DNA of 64,000 nt from Methylotuvimicrobium buryatense 5G (GTDB lineage Bacteria; Pseudomonadota; Gammaproteobacteria; Methylococcales; Methylomonadaceae). A model generated the notes under the pieces. It was given only the letters and a program-made list of their open reading frames with translations, did no database searches and was not told the DNA's origin. The position numbers and the translations under genes were made by a program. The stretch covers positions 3,668,191-3,732,190 of the forward strand of contig NZ_KB455575.1 in the NCBI RefSeq assembly GCF_000341735.1. The letters are read 5' to 3'. Of the stretch, positions 16,113 through 25,500 are shown piece by piece (the stretch's first letter is position 1; the number at the start of each line of letters is the position of its first letter).

Positions 16113-16409
16113 CTATTCCGAAAGATTACGTGCGAGGCGTAAGGCGGTCTTAATATCCTTGGCTTGGGTACTCTTGTCACCGCCAGCCAGCAGAATGATC
16201 AGTTCTCGCCCCCGCTTCTTGAAATACACCCGGTAACCGGGGCCATAATTGATTCGCAATTCCGAGACACCTTCGCCAACGGGTTCAACATCTCCAGGGT
16301 TTCCAGCGGCAAGCCGCTCGATCCTTGTTTGGACGCGCGCTCTCGCTTGAAGATCATGCAGGTTGTCGAGCCATTTAGCGAAGTCGGCGGTTTTGCGAAT
16401 TTCGATCAT
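16113..16409 (-). CDS. RelE/HigB-type toxin (addiction module killer protein family)
   Basis: A 98-residue protein starting MIEIRKTADFAKWLDNL, with RIERLAAGNPGDVEPVGEGVSELRINYGPGYRVYF and a C-terminal LLAGGDKSTQAKDIKTA. This is the profile of the HigB-like killer proteins that pair with HI1420-type antidotes. The ATG is followed directly by the family's usual N-terminus. A TAGTCACATGACTA dyad just upstream (around 16419-16432) could be the operator. Confidence 0.9.
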   Translation of the reverse strand: MIEIRKTADFAKWLDNLHDLQARARVQTRIERLAAGNPGDVEPVGEGVSELRINYGPGYRVYFKKRGRELIILLAGGDKSTQAKDIKTALRLARNLSE

Positions 16410-16800
16410 GCAACTACTGTAGTCACATGACTACATATTGTCAATATCCATGCGCCAGTTCTTAGGTGTCCAACGGACTGCAGTTGAGCGCCCCCGTCGC
16501 GACAGCAAAGTTGGAGCAAGTGGGGCATAGCCGCGACACGGTGTTCGCACGAACATAAGGATGGTCGACGCGTAGCGGTGCGCCATCGCGCCGTTGAAAC
16601 CAACGTAACGAAACTGCGCACGTCCGAGCCTACTGAGGCTTCAGTTATTTTTAACGCACTTACCACCCTATAACCAGTTGTTCTTAATTGCTTTTGCAAA
16701 ATTAAAGACCTGACCACGTCGCCCTCGCTGTTCTCTACTCTACCCGTTGCCCGGACCCCTTTGCCGACAGGCTAATGGGCGACCCCTTTTTTAATTCGAG
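16410..16800. other. 390-bp gap without a supported gene
   Basis: Near the left end is the dyad TAGTCACATGACTA that probably belongs to the HigB promoter. The rest is GC-rich sequence with no recognisable frame, and another GACCTGACCAC motif near 16709. A 103-codon frame on the minus strand has no similarity or ribosome site. Confidence 0.5.
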
Positions 16801-17514
16801 CTAAGCCCCATAGATACCCAAAACTAATTCGCTTATTTTAGAGTGCGCTGTAACTAGCAATTCCCTAATATCCAATGATGTTCCTTTTAGTACAAACTTG
16901 ACCCATTCGTAATTACGGTCAATCGGGATATCAAGCAAAATCTCTTCCCGAATTTCTTTTACTGGCTTCTCTTTGGTAAGTATTAGTGGTCCTTTAGGGT
17001 TCGCATGTACCCCGTCAATAACTAGCTTTCCGATAGTCACAGAACCACTGCCTTCCATTTTTAGCAGGTTACCAATTTGAGTTACTGAATTTTCACTATA
17101 AATTCTATCTTGTCGCTGAAGTTCAGTGTGCTTATTGATATTTGTTGTTTTACAGAGGTGAAGTAACCAATTGCTACCACACTTATGAGGCTGAATAGTT
17201 TCCAGAATAATCTTATACTTATTATGGAGATCAGGAAGATTTTTCTCTAAACTTTTTTCATATATTTTTCTATCTTTTCCGTATGGAAAATATACATATT
17301 TTGGAGCTTTAGCTGAGTTTGTTATCTCGGAAAGATCTGCTGCAACATAGTCCAGGCAACTTCTAAGATGCTCAAGGCAGCTTTTCACCTTTGGGCGAGC
17401 TATTTGAATAATGTCTTCATTTTTAATTGCGCCCGCATAAACTCCTTCGATTTCTTGCAAAAGTTCAGCAGCTTCAACGAGGAGTTCATCTACATCAGAT
17501 TGTCGTGTTAACAC
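16801..17514 (-). CDS. hypothetical protein (237 aa)
   Basis: I do not recognise the family. The N-terminal half is helical (DELLVEAAELLQEIEGVYAGAI, then a segment with two Cys in KSCLEHLRSCLDYVAADL, a pattern seen in HEPN-like or abortive-infection-type helical proteins). The C-terminal half looks beta-rich and ends ISELVLGIYGA. The DNA is clearly AT-richer than the neighbouring nrdJ genes, suggesting a different origin. The neighbourhood of toxin-antitoxin genes would fit a defence role, but that is inference. Confidence 0.6.
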   Translation of the reverse strand: MLTRQSDVDELLVEAAELLQEIEGVYAGAIKNEDIIQIARPKVKSCLEHLRSCLDYVAADLSEITNSAKAPKYVYFPYGKDRKIYEKSLEKNLPDLHNKYKIILETIQPHKCGSNWLLHLCKTTNINKHTELQRQDRIYSENSVTQIGNLLKMEGSGSVTIGKLVIDGVHANPKGPLILTKEKPVKEIREEILLDIPIDRNYEWVKFVLKGTSLDIRELLVTAHSKISELVLGIYGA

Positions 17515-17648
17515 CTTGCCTCTTTGGATTGCTAATGGGTTAAATAATTCCGTAAGGCGGAACGCGCTAGCGGTTCCGTTGAAAGCCGAATGCTAACCGA
17601 CACCAGCGGTCCACCATCCGGCGGATCGCCTATCGGCATCCTCCCTAC

Positions 17649-18332
17649 TTAACCGCACTTGGACTCCCCACAATTCAAGCAAGTCATGCATCCGTCCATC
17701 AGCACCATCGCTTTGGTGCTGCATTTGGTGCAGAGTACGGCTTGTTCCGGGAAGGCGTCGCCGTTGTTTGCCGCGCCGTGGTGGGCTTCGAATTCGCGGC
17801 GTTTTTCGGCGAGAAACTGTTTCTGGTGATCGCTCATTTCTTCGGGCTGAATCATGCCGATGTGTTTCAAGTGCGATTCGATCGCGTGGCCGATTTCGGC
17901 GACCAGCGAGGGCATGAATACGCCGCCTTTTTTGAAGTAGCCGCCGCGCGGGTCGAATACCGCTTTCAGCTCTTCGACCAGGAAGCAGGCGTCGCCGCCT
18001 TTGCGGAATACCGCCGAGATGACGCGCGTCAGCGCCAGCACCCATTGGAAATGCTCCATGTTCTTTGAGTTGATGAAGACTTCGTAAGGTCGGCGTTCTT
18101 CGTGCTCGGAGCCTTGGTTTAGGATGATGTCGTTGATCGTGATGTACAGCGCATGTTCGGATTGCGGCGTTTTGATCTTGTAGGTCGAGCCGACCAGAAC
18201 TTCGGGCCGTTCGATGTTTTCGTGCATCGATTCCGGGGACGGTTTTTCCGCTTCGGGCTGGGCTGTTTCGGCGCTGTCTTTGGTCAGCACTTTGTAGCTG
18301 ACGATTTTTTTGTTGATTTTGTGCAAGGTCAT
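17649..18332 (-). CDS. nrdJb: NrdJb: TSCPD and Cys-tail component of class II ribonucleotide reductase
   Basis: A 227-residue protein that carries what is the C-terminal end of one-piece class II reductases. It has the TSCPD-type region (YEVFINSKNMEHFQWVLALTRVISAVFRKGGD, then ELKAVFDPRGGYFKKGG) and a cysteine-rich end with CTKC, DGCMTC and CGESKCG. In Pseudomonas the adenosylcobalamin-dependent enzyme is split as NrdJa and NrdJb and both parts are needed. The Cys-rich tail is expected to deliver reducing equivalents to the active site. Gene order on the minus strand is nrdJa, a DUF2442 gene, nrdJb. Confidence 0.85.
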   Translation of the reverse strand: MTLHKINKKIVSYKVLTKDSAETAQPEAEKPSPESMHENIERPEVLVGSTYKIKTPQSEHALYITINDIILNQGSEHEERRPYEVFINSKNMEHFQWVLALTRVISAVFRKGGDACFLVEELKAVFDPRGGYFKKGGVFMPSLVAEIGHAIESHLKHIGMIQPEEMSDHQKQFLAEKRREFEAHHGAANNGDAFPEQAVLCTKCSTKAMVLMDGCMTCLNCGESKCG

Positions 18333-18433
18333 GATGATTACCTTAAATAGTTTGGGATTCGCCGGTTTAACGAATCGTCGATGTTTTTAACTGTCCTGGT
18401 TTTTACGCCCCGGCCGATGAATGCGGCTTCAGT

Positions 18434-18475
18434 GTGGGAGTGACGCTCTTGTCGCGACGTAGGCGTCGCTCCCAC
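18434..18475. repeat. REP-like hairpin between nrdJb and the DUF2442 gene
   Basis: GTGGGAGTGACGC pairs with GCGTCGCTCCCAC with one wobble. Sequences of the same 'CGCTCCCAC' type recur at 27088-27130 and 47092-47105, so this is an extragenic palindrome family. Confidence 0.7.
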
Positions 18476-18487
18476 AGATCGTATTAA

Positions 18488-18736
18488 CTACGTTGCGTTT
18501 TCCAGTTTTACGGAGTCCAGATATAAAGTATCCGGGCAAATATCTTGTTCGTGAGGCCACACCACCGTGCCGTGTTCGACCGCCTCGCGCTTGAAATAGG
18601 GCTTATCGCGCAGCTCTTTGAAAACGCTGAAGTCCAATAGCGGCTTGCAGTCGTATACGCCTCGGCTGCCGTCGGTAAATTGCAGTATCAACGAATAATC
18701 GTCGGTAACCTGAACTGTTTTGACGCGTGGGTTCAT
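18488..18736 (-). CDS. DUF2442 family protein
   Basis: An 82-residue protein with the DUF2442 pattern: PRVKTVQVTDDYSLILQFTDG, GVYDCKPLLDF, then FKREAVEHGTVVWPHEQDICPDTLYLDS. These small proteins often sit beside DUF4160 or toxin-antitoxin genes and their role is not established. Here it lies between the two nrdJ genes, possibly a later insertion. Confidence 0.85.
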   Translation of the reverse strand: MNPRVKTVQVTDDYSLILQFTDGSRGVYDCKPLLDFSVFKELRDKPYFKREAVEHGTVVWPHEQDICPDTLYLDSVKLENAT

Positions 18737-18828
18737 AGAACTGTCTCCGGATTAATTTCGTAGGTTGAGTTTACTCTGCAGGACATAAGAGCGAAGCCTA
18801 ACCCAGCCTAAGATTACTTTCCCGGAAA

Positions 18829-21800
18829 TCAAAACTTTCCGTAATATCCTTCCTTCAGCGCATCGAACAAATTCGCGGCGGAATGGATTTCGCCGTCGTA
18901 CTCGACTTCTTCGTTGCCTTTCAATTCGATGACATGGCCGTCTTCGAGCGTGAACTGGTAGGTCGTGTTTTCGAGGTCTTTTTCCTTGACCAGCACACCC
19001 TGGAACACTTCCGGATTAAAGCGGAAGGTCGTGCAACCTTTTAGGCCCTTGTCGTAGGCGTACTCGTAGATCGACTTGAAGTCTTCGTACGGATAGTCGG
19101 TCGGCACGTTGGCGGTTTTGGAGATCGACGAATCGATCCATTTTTGCGCGGCGGCCTGAATATCGACATGTTGTGTCGGCGTGACATCGTCGGCGGCGAT
19201 GAAATAATCCGGCAATTGCGCGTTCGGGTCGTCGCTGTACGGCATCGCGTCGGGATTGACCAGGTGGCGATAAGCCAAGAGTTCGAACGAGAACACGTCG
19301 ACCTTTTCCTTGGACTTTTTGCCTTCGCGGATCACGTTACGCGAATAATGGTGCGCGAAGCTCGGTTCGATGCCGTTGCTGGCGTTGTTCGCGAGCGACA
19401 AAGAAATCGTGCCGGTCGGTGCGATCGAGCTGTGATGCGTGAAGCGGCTGCCGGTTTTGGTTAGTTCTTCGACCAGTTCCGGCTCTTCTTGTGCCAGTTG
19501 CTGCATGTAGCGGCTGTATTTCGCGTGCAACACTTTGCCTGGCACTTTGTCGCCGATTTTATAGCCGTCTTGCTGCATTTCCGGGCGTTTGTACAGCATT
19601 TCGCCGGTGACCGTGAACACTTGCTCCATTATCGGTGCCGGACCTTTTTCTTTCGCGAGTTCCAGTCCGACCTTCCAGCCTTCAATAGCCAGCGCTTTGG
19701 TGACTTCTTCGGTAAAGGCCAAAGACTCTTCCTCGCCGTATTTCAGGCCGAGCATCGTCAAGGTTGACCCTAAGCCGAGATAGCCCATGCCATGGCGGCG
19801 CTTGCCGAAGATTTCGTCGCGCTGTTGTTGTAGCGGCAGTCCGTTGATTTCGACGACGTTGTCGAGCATGCGGGTGAAAATACGCACGGTCTTGCGGAAA
19901 CCTTCCCAATCGAATCCGGCTTCTTTGCTGAACGGTTTTTCGACGAATCGGGTCAGGTTGATCGAGCCGAGCAGACAACTGCCGTAGGGCGGTAATGGTT
20001 GTTCGCCGCATTGTCCTGTAACCAGTCCGTTAAAAATTACGGCATTGCAATCCGGCTGCGTGGTATCGAACACCGCTTCACGACCAGCATAATCAATGCT
20101 TTTTACCCGTGTCGTAAAGCGCTGTGATTTGCGCAAGGCTTTGTCCGCTGCCCACTGGCGATATTTCTCGTTTTTATAGTCGAGTAAGAAACCTATTTCG
20201 CGCATGAAGGTTTCCCGAGATTCGCCGTCGATAATCAATTCATAATCGGCTTTACACTGATAGTCTCTATGTCCGCCCTTACCGTCCGGCAATTGACGCA
20301 TTTGCGCAGGACGCCGTTGTCTTATCCGCGAAAATACGCCGAAGTTTGCCAGCAATTGTTGTATGTCTTTAAGCAATCCGGGATAACTCGAAGCTAATCG
20401 AATCGAGCAGCTTTGGCTATTGCTTGAGATGTTGACAGTGCCGTCGGCTTGGAATAATGCGCGAAGATAGTTTTGGACGCAGTCTTCGGTACCGCGCCAA
20501 ACGACTTCCGGTACGCGCAGTTTGCTATCACGCGAAAAGCCGTAATGTTCGAGTACGCGCGCCAGCACGACCGAGCGAATAAAAAGATGATTGCGTTCGG
20601 GCACGGCCACCGGAGAAACCTGGTATTGGCGAGCCGTTCTAGCGCTCTGTGCGATCAATGAATTGACATAAGTAGTAATCGTTTCAGCCAGACCTCTTTC
20701 TTCATTCCACAAATTCACGATTACGGCTTCCTGATTATTGCCGCGATTCGTAAAATGACCGTCCCCGGTAATCAGGCCCAGTAGCATGCCAAGCTTTTCA
20801 TCGCCTTCATGACCGAATTGCCCTTTGCCAGATTGCACGAGTATTTCATCTCCCGGGCGAAGTTCGCGCAATTTGATTTTGCCGCGATCAGTATAAAAAT
20901 CGTGCCATTCGGTGGCTTTGATTTCATAACCGTCTTCGGTGACTACACGATAGACTTCCGCTTGCTTTGCAGTCATGAAGGCAGGTTTAGCCGGTCGCAC
21001 TTCAACACCCCGATGGTCTTGTCCCAAAGACCGGCAATCTACGGAAACCTCCAACGGCAAGCCGCGTCGGTACAATTCGCCTATCGTGACCAGCCCGTAT
21101 TGGGTCGCGAGCCGAGTATCGGCGGTCACGCACGGGTTAGTCGCCCGAATGTTTTCGCAGAACCAGTTATTGTTCATTTCGTTGACTTTGTCGATCAGGA
21201 TGAATCCCGGTTCGGCGTAGTCGTAGGTCGACGACATGATTATGTCCCAGAGGCGTCGGGCCGGCATGGTTTTGGTGATACGGCACGCGACTAGGCCGGC
21301 TTCGTTGACGACATAGCCTTTTTTGTTCGGCAGATCGCGCCAGACGATTTTGTCGGAATCGGTCAAATCGATAGCATCGGCTTTGACTTCGCGCTCGGTG
21401 ACAGGAAACGACAACGGCCATTGCGCATCGTTTTTGACCGCTTCGACGAACTCGCGGGTGATCAGCAGCGACAGATTGAACTGGCGCAGACGGCCGTCTT
21501 CGCGTTTGGCCCGGATAAAATCGACGACATCGGGGTGCGCGACATCGAAGGTCGCCATTTGCGCGCCGCGGCGGCCGCCGGCCGAAGAAACCGTAAAACA
21601 CATCTTGTCGTAGATGTCCATGAACGACAGCGGTCCGGACGTGTAGGCGCCGGCGCCGGACACGTAGGCGTTTTTCGGGCGTAGGGTCGAAAATTCATAG
21701 CCGATGCCGCATCCCGACTTGAGTGTAAGCCCTGCCTCATGCACTTTCGCCAGAATGTCGTCCATCGAGTCTTCGATGATGCCCGATACGGTGCAGTTGA

Positions 21801-22101
21801 TAGTCGAGGTTGCCGGTTTGTGTTCAAGCGCGCCGGCGTTCGATGTGATACGGCCTGCGGGAATCGCGCCTTTACGCAATGCCCATAGAAATTCTTTGTG
21901 CCAATGCTCCTGCAAAGACTTGTTGGTCTCGACCTCGGCCAAGGCTTTCGCGACGCGTTTGTAGGTGTCGTCTATCGTGCCGTCGACGGCTTTGCCGTCT
22001 TTGGTTTTCAGGCGGTATTTGCTGTCCCAGATGTCCAGCGATGCGCTTTGCAGCGGAATTTCGGTCGCGTGTTGCGTAACGACTTGGAGTTTTGCGGTCA
22101 T
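18829..22101 (-). CDS. nrdJa: NrdJa: adenosylcobalamin-dependent ribonucleotide reductase, with intein
   Basis: Without its intein the protein is about 716 residues, the normal NrdJa length. It reduces ribonucleotides using an adenosylcobalamin-derived radical. The N-terminal extein carries PAGRITSNAG, the STINCTVSG segment with the first active-site Cys, GCGIGYEFS and GGRRGAQMA. The C-terminal extein begins CGEQPLPPYGSC and includes GKRRHGMGYLG and APTGTISLSLANNASNGIEP. The mature NPCGE motif, which in class II enzymes holds the thiyl-radical Cys, is created only by splicing. I chose the ATG at 22101 because AAGGG lies upstream at good spacing; an in-frame start at 22143 has none. The C-terminal end (NVPTDYPYEDF, then a VELKGNEEVEYDGE segment) continues functionally in NrdJb. 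A DUF2442 gene and nrdJb follow on the same strand. Confidence 0.9.
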   Translation of the reverse strand: MTAKLQVVTQHATEIPLQSASLDIWDSKYRLKTKDGKAVDGTIDDTYKRVAKALAEVETNKSLQEHWHKEFLWALRKGAIPAGRITSNAGALEHKPATSTINCTVSGIIEDSMDDILAKVHEAGLTLKSGCGIGYEFSTLRPKNAYVSGAGAYTSGPLSFMDIYDKMCFTVSSAGGRRGAQMATFDVAHPDVVDFIRAKREDGRLRQFNLSLLITREFVEAVKNDAQWPLSFPVTEREVKADAIDLTDSDKIVWRDLPNKKGYVVNEAGLVACRITKTMPARRLWDIIMSSTYDYAEPGFILIDKVNEMNNNWFCENIRATNPCVTADTRLATQYGLVTIGELYRRGLPLEVSVDCRSLGQDHRGVEVRPAKPAFMTAKQAEVYRVVTEDGYEIKATEWHDFYTDRGKIKLRELRPGDEILVQSGKGQFGHEGDEKLGMLLGLITGDGHFTNRGNNQEAVIVNLWNEERGLAETITTYVNSLIAQSARTARQYQVSPVAVPERNHLFIRSVVLARVLEHYGFSRDSKLRVPEVVWRGTEDCVQNYLRALFQADGTVNISSNSQSCSIRLASSYPGLLKDIQQLLANFGVFSRIRQRRPAQMRQLPDGKGGHRDYQCKADYELIIDGESRETFMREIGFLLDYKNEKYRQWAADKALRKSQRFTTRVKSIDYAGREAVFDTTQPDCNAVIFNGLVTGQCGEQPLPPYGSCLLGSINLTRFVEKPFSKEAGFDWEGFRKTVRIFTRMLDNVVEINGLPLQQQRDEIFGKRRHGMGYLGLGSTLTMLGLKYGEEESLAFTEEVTKALAIEGWKVGLELAKEKGPAPIMEQVFTVTGEMLYKRPEMQQDGYKIGDKVPGKVLHAKYSRYMQQLAQEEPELVEELTKTGSRFTHHSSIAPTGTISLSLANNASNGIEPSFAHHYSRNVIREGKKSKEKVDVFSFELLAYRHLVNPDAMPYSDDPNAQLPDYFIAADDVTPTQHVDIQAAAQKWIDSSISKTANVPTDYPYEDFKSIYEYAYDKGLKGCTTFRFNPEVFQGVLVKEKDLENTTYQFTLEDGHVIELKGNEEVEYDGEIHSAANLFDALKEGYYGKF
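20011..21132 (-). other. intein in NrdJa (374 aa, LAGLIDADG homing-endonuclease type)
   Basis: The insert starts with Cys (CVTADTRLATQYGLVTIGEL, splicing block A), has block B KATEWHDFYT with the TxxH pattern, and two LAGLIDADG-like motifs (GMLLGLITGDGHF and YLRALFQADGTV). It ends VFDTTQPDCNAVIFNG-LVTGQ (blocks F and G). The +1 residue is Cys of CGEQ. The last intein residue is Gln and the penultimate is Gly instead of the usual His-Asn, so the terminal cyclisation step must use Gln. Insertion point is between NP and CGE of the host motif. Confidence 0.93.
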
Positions 22102-22501
22102 TCTTTGATTCCCTTGTCTGGTTGAACGTATTGGCTTTATCACATCCGGGAAAGGTCCGGATCATTGATGTTTCGTGCGGTCGATCGAGAAAATCCGCAA
22201 GCAACGCGAATCCCTCATATAGTGTTTATGGATATATCTTAAATCAATATGTTGTGTTTTTCGCGGTTTTTTTGCGCGCCAAAAGGAGCGATTGAGAGGT
22301 AGTTTTTTAAGTTCAATGAGTTAGCTTTAAAAAAAATTTTAGGCGACTCGAACATGGGAAAACCTTATTTTTTTTCAGCAAATCGATAGGCAAATTCGAA
22401 ATTTGTGACATCGCGCGGCCAATGGCTTAACGATTGCAATGATATAGACCTATCATGTCTATCAGTGTTGTATAATCGCCATTTTTTCAAAGCTCCTTGT
22501 C
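22102..22501. promoter_or_regulatory. divergent promoter region of nrdJa and the SNF2 helicase gene
   Basis: About 400 bp without a gene, AT-rich around 22300-22380. It must hold both promoters. I looked for cobalamin-riboswitch landmarks (a B12 box such as GCCACTG near conserved stems) and for NrdR-type paired boxes and saw neither clearly. Confidence 0.5.
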
Positions 22502-25500
22502 ATGTTCAACGAACAACGCTCCCAGTTACTCGAGAAATATCAAAATCTGACTGATAGCGACAAAGCCGTCATGCAGTTTTTAGCCGTTTGCCATAGTTAC
22601 GAAACGGCCGCGTTTATCGCTCAAAATCTTTCGAAGCTAGGCATTCGCAGCGACCAAGGAAAGCCGTTTACCGCCGTTTCGATAAAACCGGTTTTGGTAG
22701 CTTTAAAAAACAATCGATTGCTGGAAGTCCAAGCCGGTAAAAGCGGTTACCGATGTAATCGCTTGCTTGCCGAACCGATTACCCGGCAATTAGTCGAGGA
22801 TAAGCAATTCGAGCGCTATGCATCGTTATTCGACCAACCGACGCCGATCGCTAAGAAAGCCTCCTATGCCAATCAACACCAGTGCCTGCGCGATGCGCGT
22901 ATTTCATTTCATCGCGGCGATTATGCTCTGGTTAATCAATGTCTTAGTATCGGTAACCGCTATTATTACCAATACCAATTGCCCGACCAAATCGATGTAT
23001 ATTTATCATGGATACTGAATCCGCTGGATGTCGCGTGGCTCAAGCGGCGGCACCCGCAGATGATCAACGACATGACCGGCTTTATCGGCCTGCATCAGCT
23101 CGTTTATCTCTATCACGACCCCGATATCTTCAATTTTTTAGCGGAATACGCTTCGGGAGACGCAGGCGCTTTACTATTGAAAATGGCGCCCCGGATTTAT
23201 GCCGAATTATTGCTGCTACGCGGCGATTGGGACACTCTGGCGTTAGGAGTTGCGGACAGTGAAGATCCGGAATTACAGGCGTTAAGCGCCGCATTGGCGT
23301 TTTTAAAAGGCGATTTTTCCGGAGCCATCGCGCAATATGAAACAGCGTTAAAGTTAATTAGAAAAATAACCGGAAAAAAGACTATTTATTTTTACGGATT
23401 GGCCGGCATATTTTATCCGTTGGCGATCTTGAAATGCCGCGATGCGCACGATAAAAAATTGACGATGCTGTTGGGTCAGGCCATCAAGCTCAAAGGCTTT
23501 TGGGCCAATTGCTATCGTTATTTGGAAATTTTCCAGAAGTTTTTGCAAGGCGACTTGAGCCAGCGCGACAATGCGGTGTTCTATAACAAAATCGACCCGA
23601 TTTCGAAGGGTTATGAAGACAATGGCGAACCGCATTCCGCAATTGAATTTCCGAAGTTAATTCTATTATTTCGCTTACTGGTGCGCTCCTGGATGACCGA
23701 TGCGCCATTATCAGGATATCCGCTAGCCTCATTGGAAATCGTCCAAAATTTGTACCTGCGTTTAGTCGATAACGGTTACCGCTGGCCCGCCGCAGAACTG
23801 GCGAAATTATCAGGGCGCGCCGAAACCTTGTCGTCCAAATCCTGGGATGACGGCTTTCTGGATGGCCGGCCGGTTAGTCTGGCCGATTTGTTCGCGAGCC
23901 GACCCGACTGGGATTTAGCGCTCGATGCCTTGCTGGGCCTCGGCAATAGCGGGCTCCAAAGCGGCGCTGTACAAACGGAGAAGCCGACCCGCATGGCCTG
24001 GTTGGTCAGTTTTCAGGAAATATATAAAACGGTATTGATCGAACCGCGCGAGCAAAAACAGCAAGCCAAGGGAGGCTGGAGTAAAGGCCGTGCGGTGGCG
24101 CTGAAAAGGCTGCATACCGAGCGCGACAGTTTCGATTATTTGAGCGAGCATGACTCAAGGATTTGTTCTACGATCAAATCCTATACCGAAACTAGCGGTT
24201 GGTATGGCAGCAGCATTTATTATGAATTCAGCGAAAAAATGCCGCTTGCTCTGGTCGGGCATCCGCTGCTGTTTTGGTCCGACTCGCCGAATGTGCGGGT
24301 CGAAGTGGTCAAAGGCGAGCCGGAACTTCGCGTCAGCAAGGCCAAAGGCGGCAAAATCAAAATTACATTTACACCTGCGCCTAGTCATCAGCAAAACATA
24401 ATCATCAGTAAGGAAACGCCGACCCGATTGAAAATGATCGAATTGACCGCCGATCATCATAAAATCTATCAACTTCTGGGCCCGAAAGGCCTGGAAGTAC
24501 CGGTAACGGCTCAAGATCGCGTGCTGCAAACACTAACAGGCATCTCCGGTTTGTTGACCGTGCAATCGGATATCGGCGGCAGTTCCAGCACGGCCGAACA
24601 GGTCGAAGCCGATGCCACGCCTCGACTTCATTTATTGCCGCTCGGCGAAGGGCTCAAGGCCGCGCTGCTGATTCGCCCTTTTTCGACAAGCGGCGCTTAT
24701 TATCAGCCCGGCCAAGGCGGTGCGAGCGTTTTTACCGAAGTCGACGGCAAACCGTTGCAAGCGCAACGCGATCTCAAGCTGGAAAAAATGCGTTGCGAAG
24801 AGGTCTTGTCCGCATGCTCTGCAATAGCCGAAGCCGATCGCGACGACGGAGGCGAATATCTGCTCGAAGATCCGGAACACTGCCTGGAATTGTTGTTACA
24901 ACTACAATCCTTGCCGCCGGATCGCGTGTTATTGGAATGGCCCGAAGGCGTTAAATTCCGCTTGCTCGGGCACAGTACCGGCAGCGGTTTCAATATGCAG
25001 ATCAAACGCGATAATGATTGGTTCGCGCTGCAAGGCGAGCTGCAGGTTAACGAAGATACCGTCATCGATATCCGCCAATTGCTGGGCTTATTGGGTAACC
25101 GCCAAGGCCGATTTTTACAATTGCAAGACGGACAGTTTATTGCATTGACCGACGAATTCCGCCGCCGTCTCGACGACTTGAAGGCTTATGCCGATTTGAC
25201 AGGCAAAAAAGTCCGCATCAATCCGCTCGCGGCATTGACGCTAGAGGACTGGCAGGACGAAGCCGGTTTCAAGGTCGACAAACATTGGCAAAACCACATG
25301 CAGCGGCTCAAGGCCGCGCGCGAGTATCAGCCGGCCGTACCGTCCACGTTTCAAGCGGAATTGCGCGATTATCAAACGGACGGTTACAACTGGCTGGCGC
25401 GCTTGGCGCAATGGGGCGTCGGCGCCTGTTTGGCCGACGACATGGGGCTCGGCAAAACCATACAAGCGCTGGCGCTCCTGGTCGACAAAGCGCCGAACGG

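Noticed and set aside
17593-18045. 150-codon minus-strand ORF overlapping nrdJb
   Set aside because: Arginine-rich frame shadow of nrdJb, typical of GC-rich coding DNA.
22102-22501. Cobalamin riboswitch before nrdJa
   Set aside because: Plausible because the enzyme needs adenosylcobalamin, but I could not find the B12-box landmarks.
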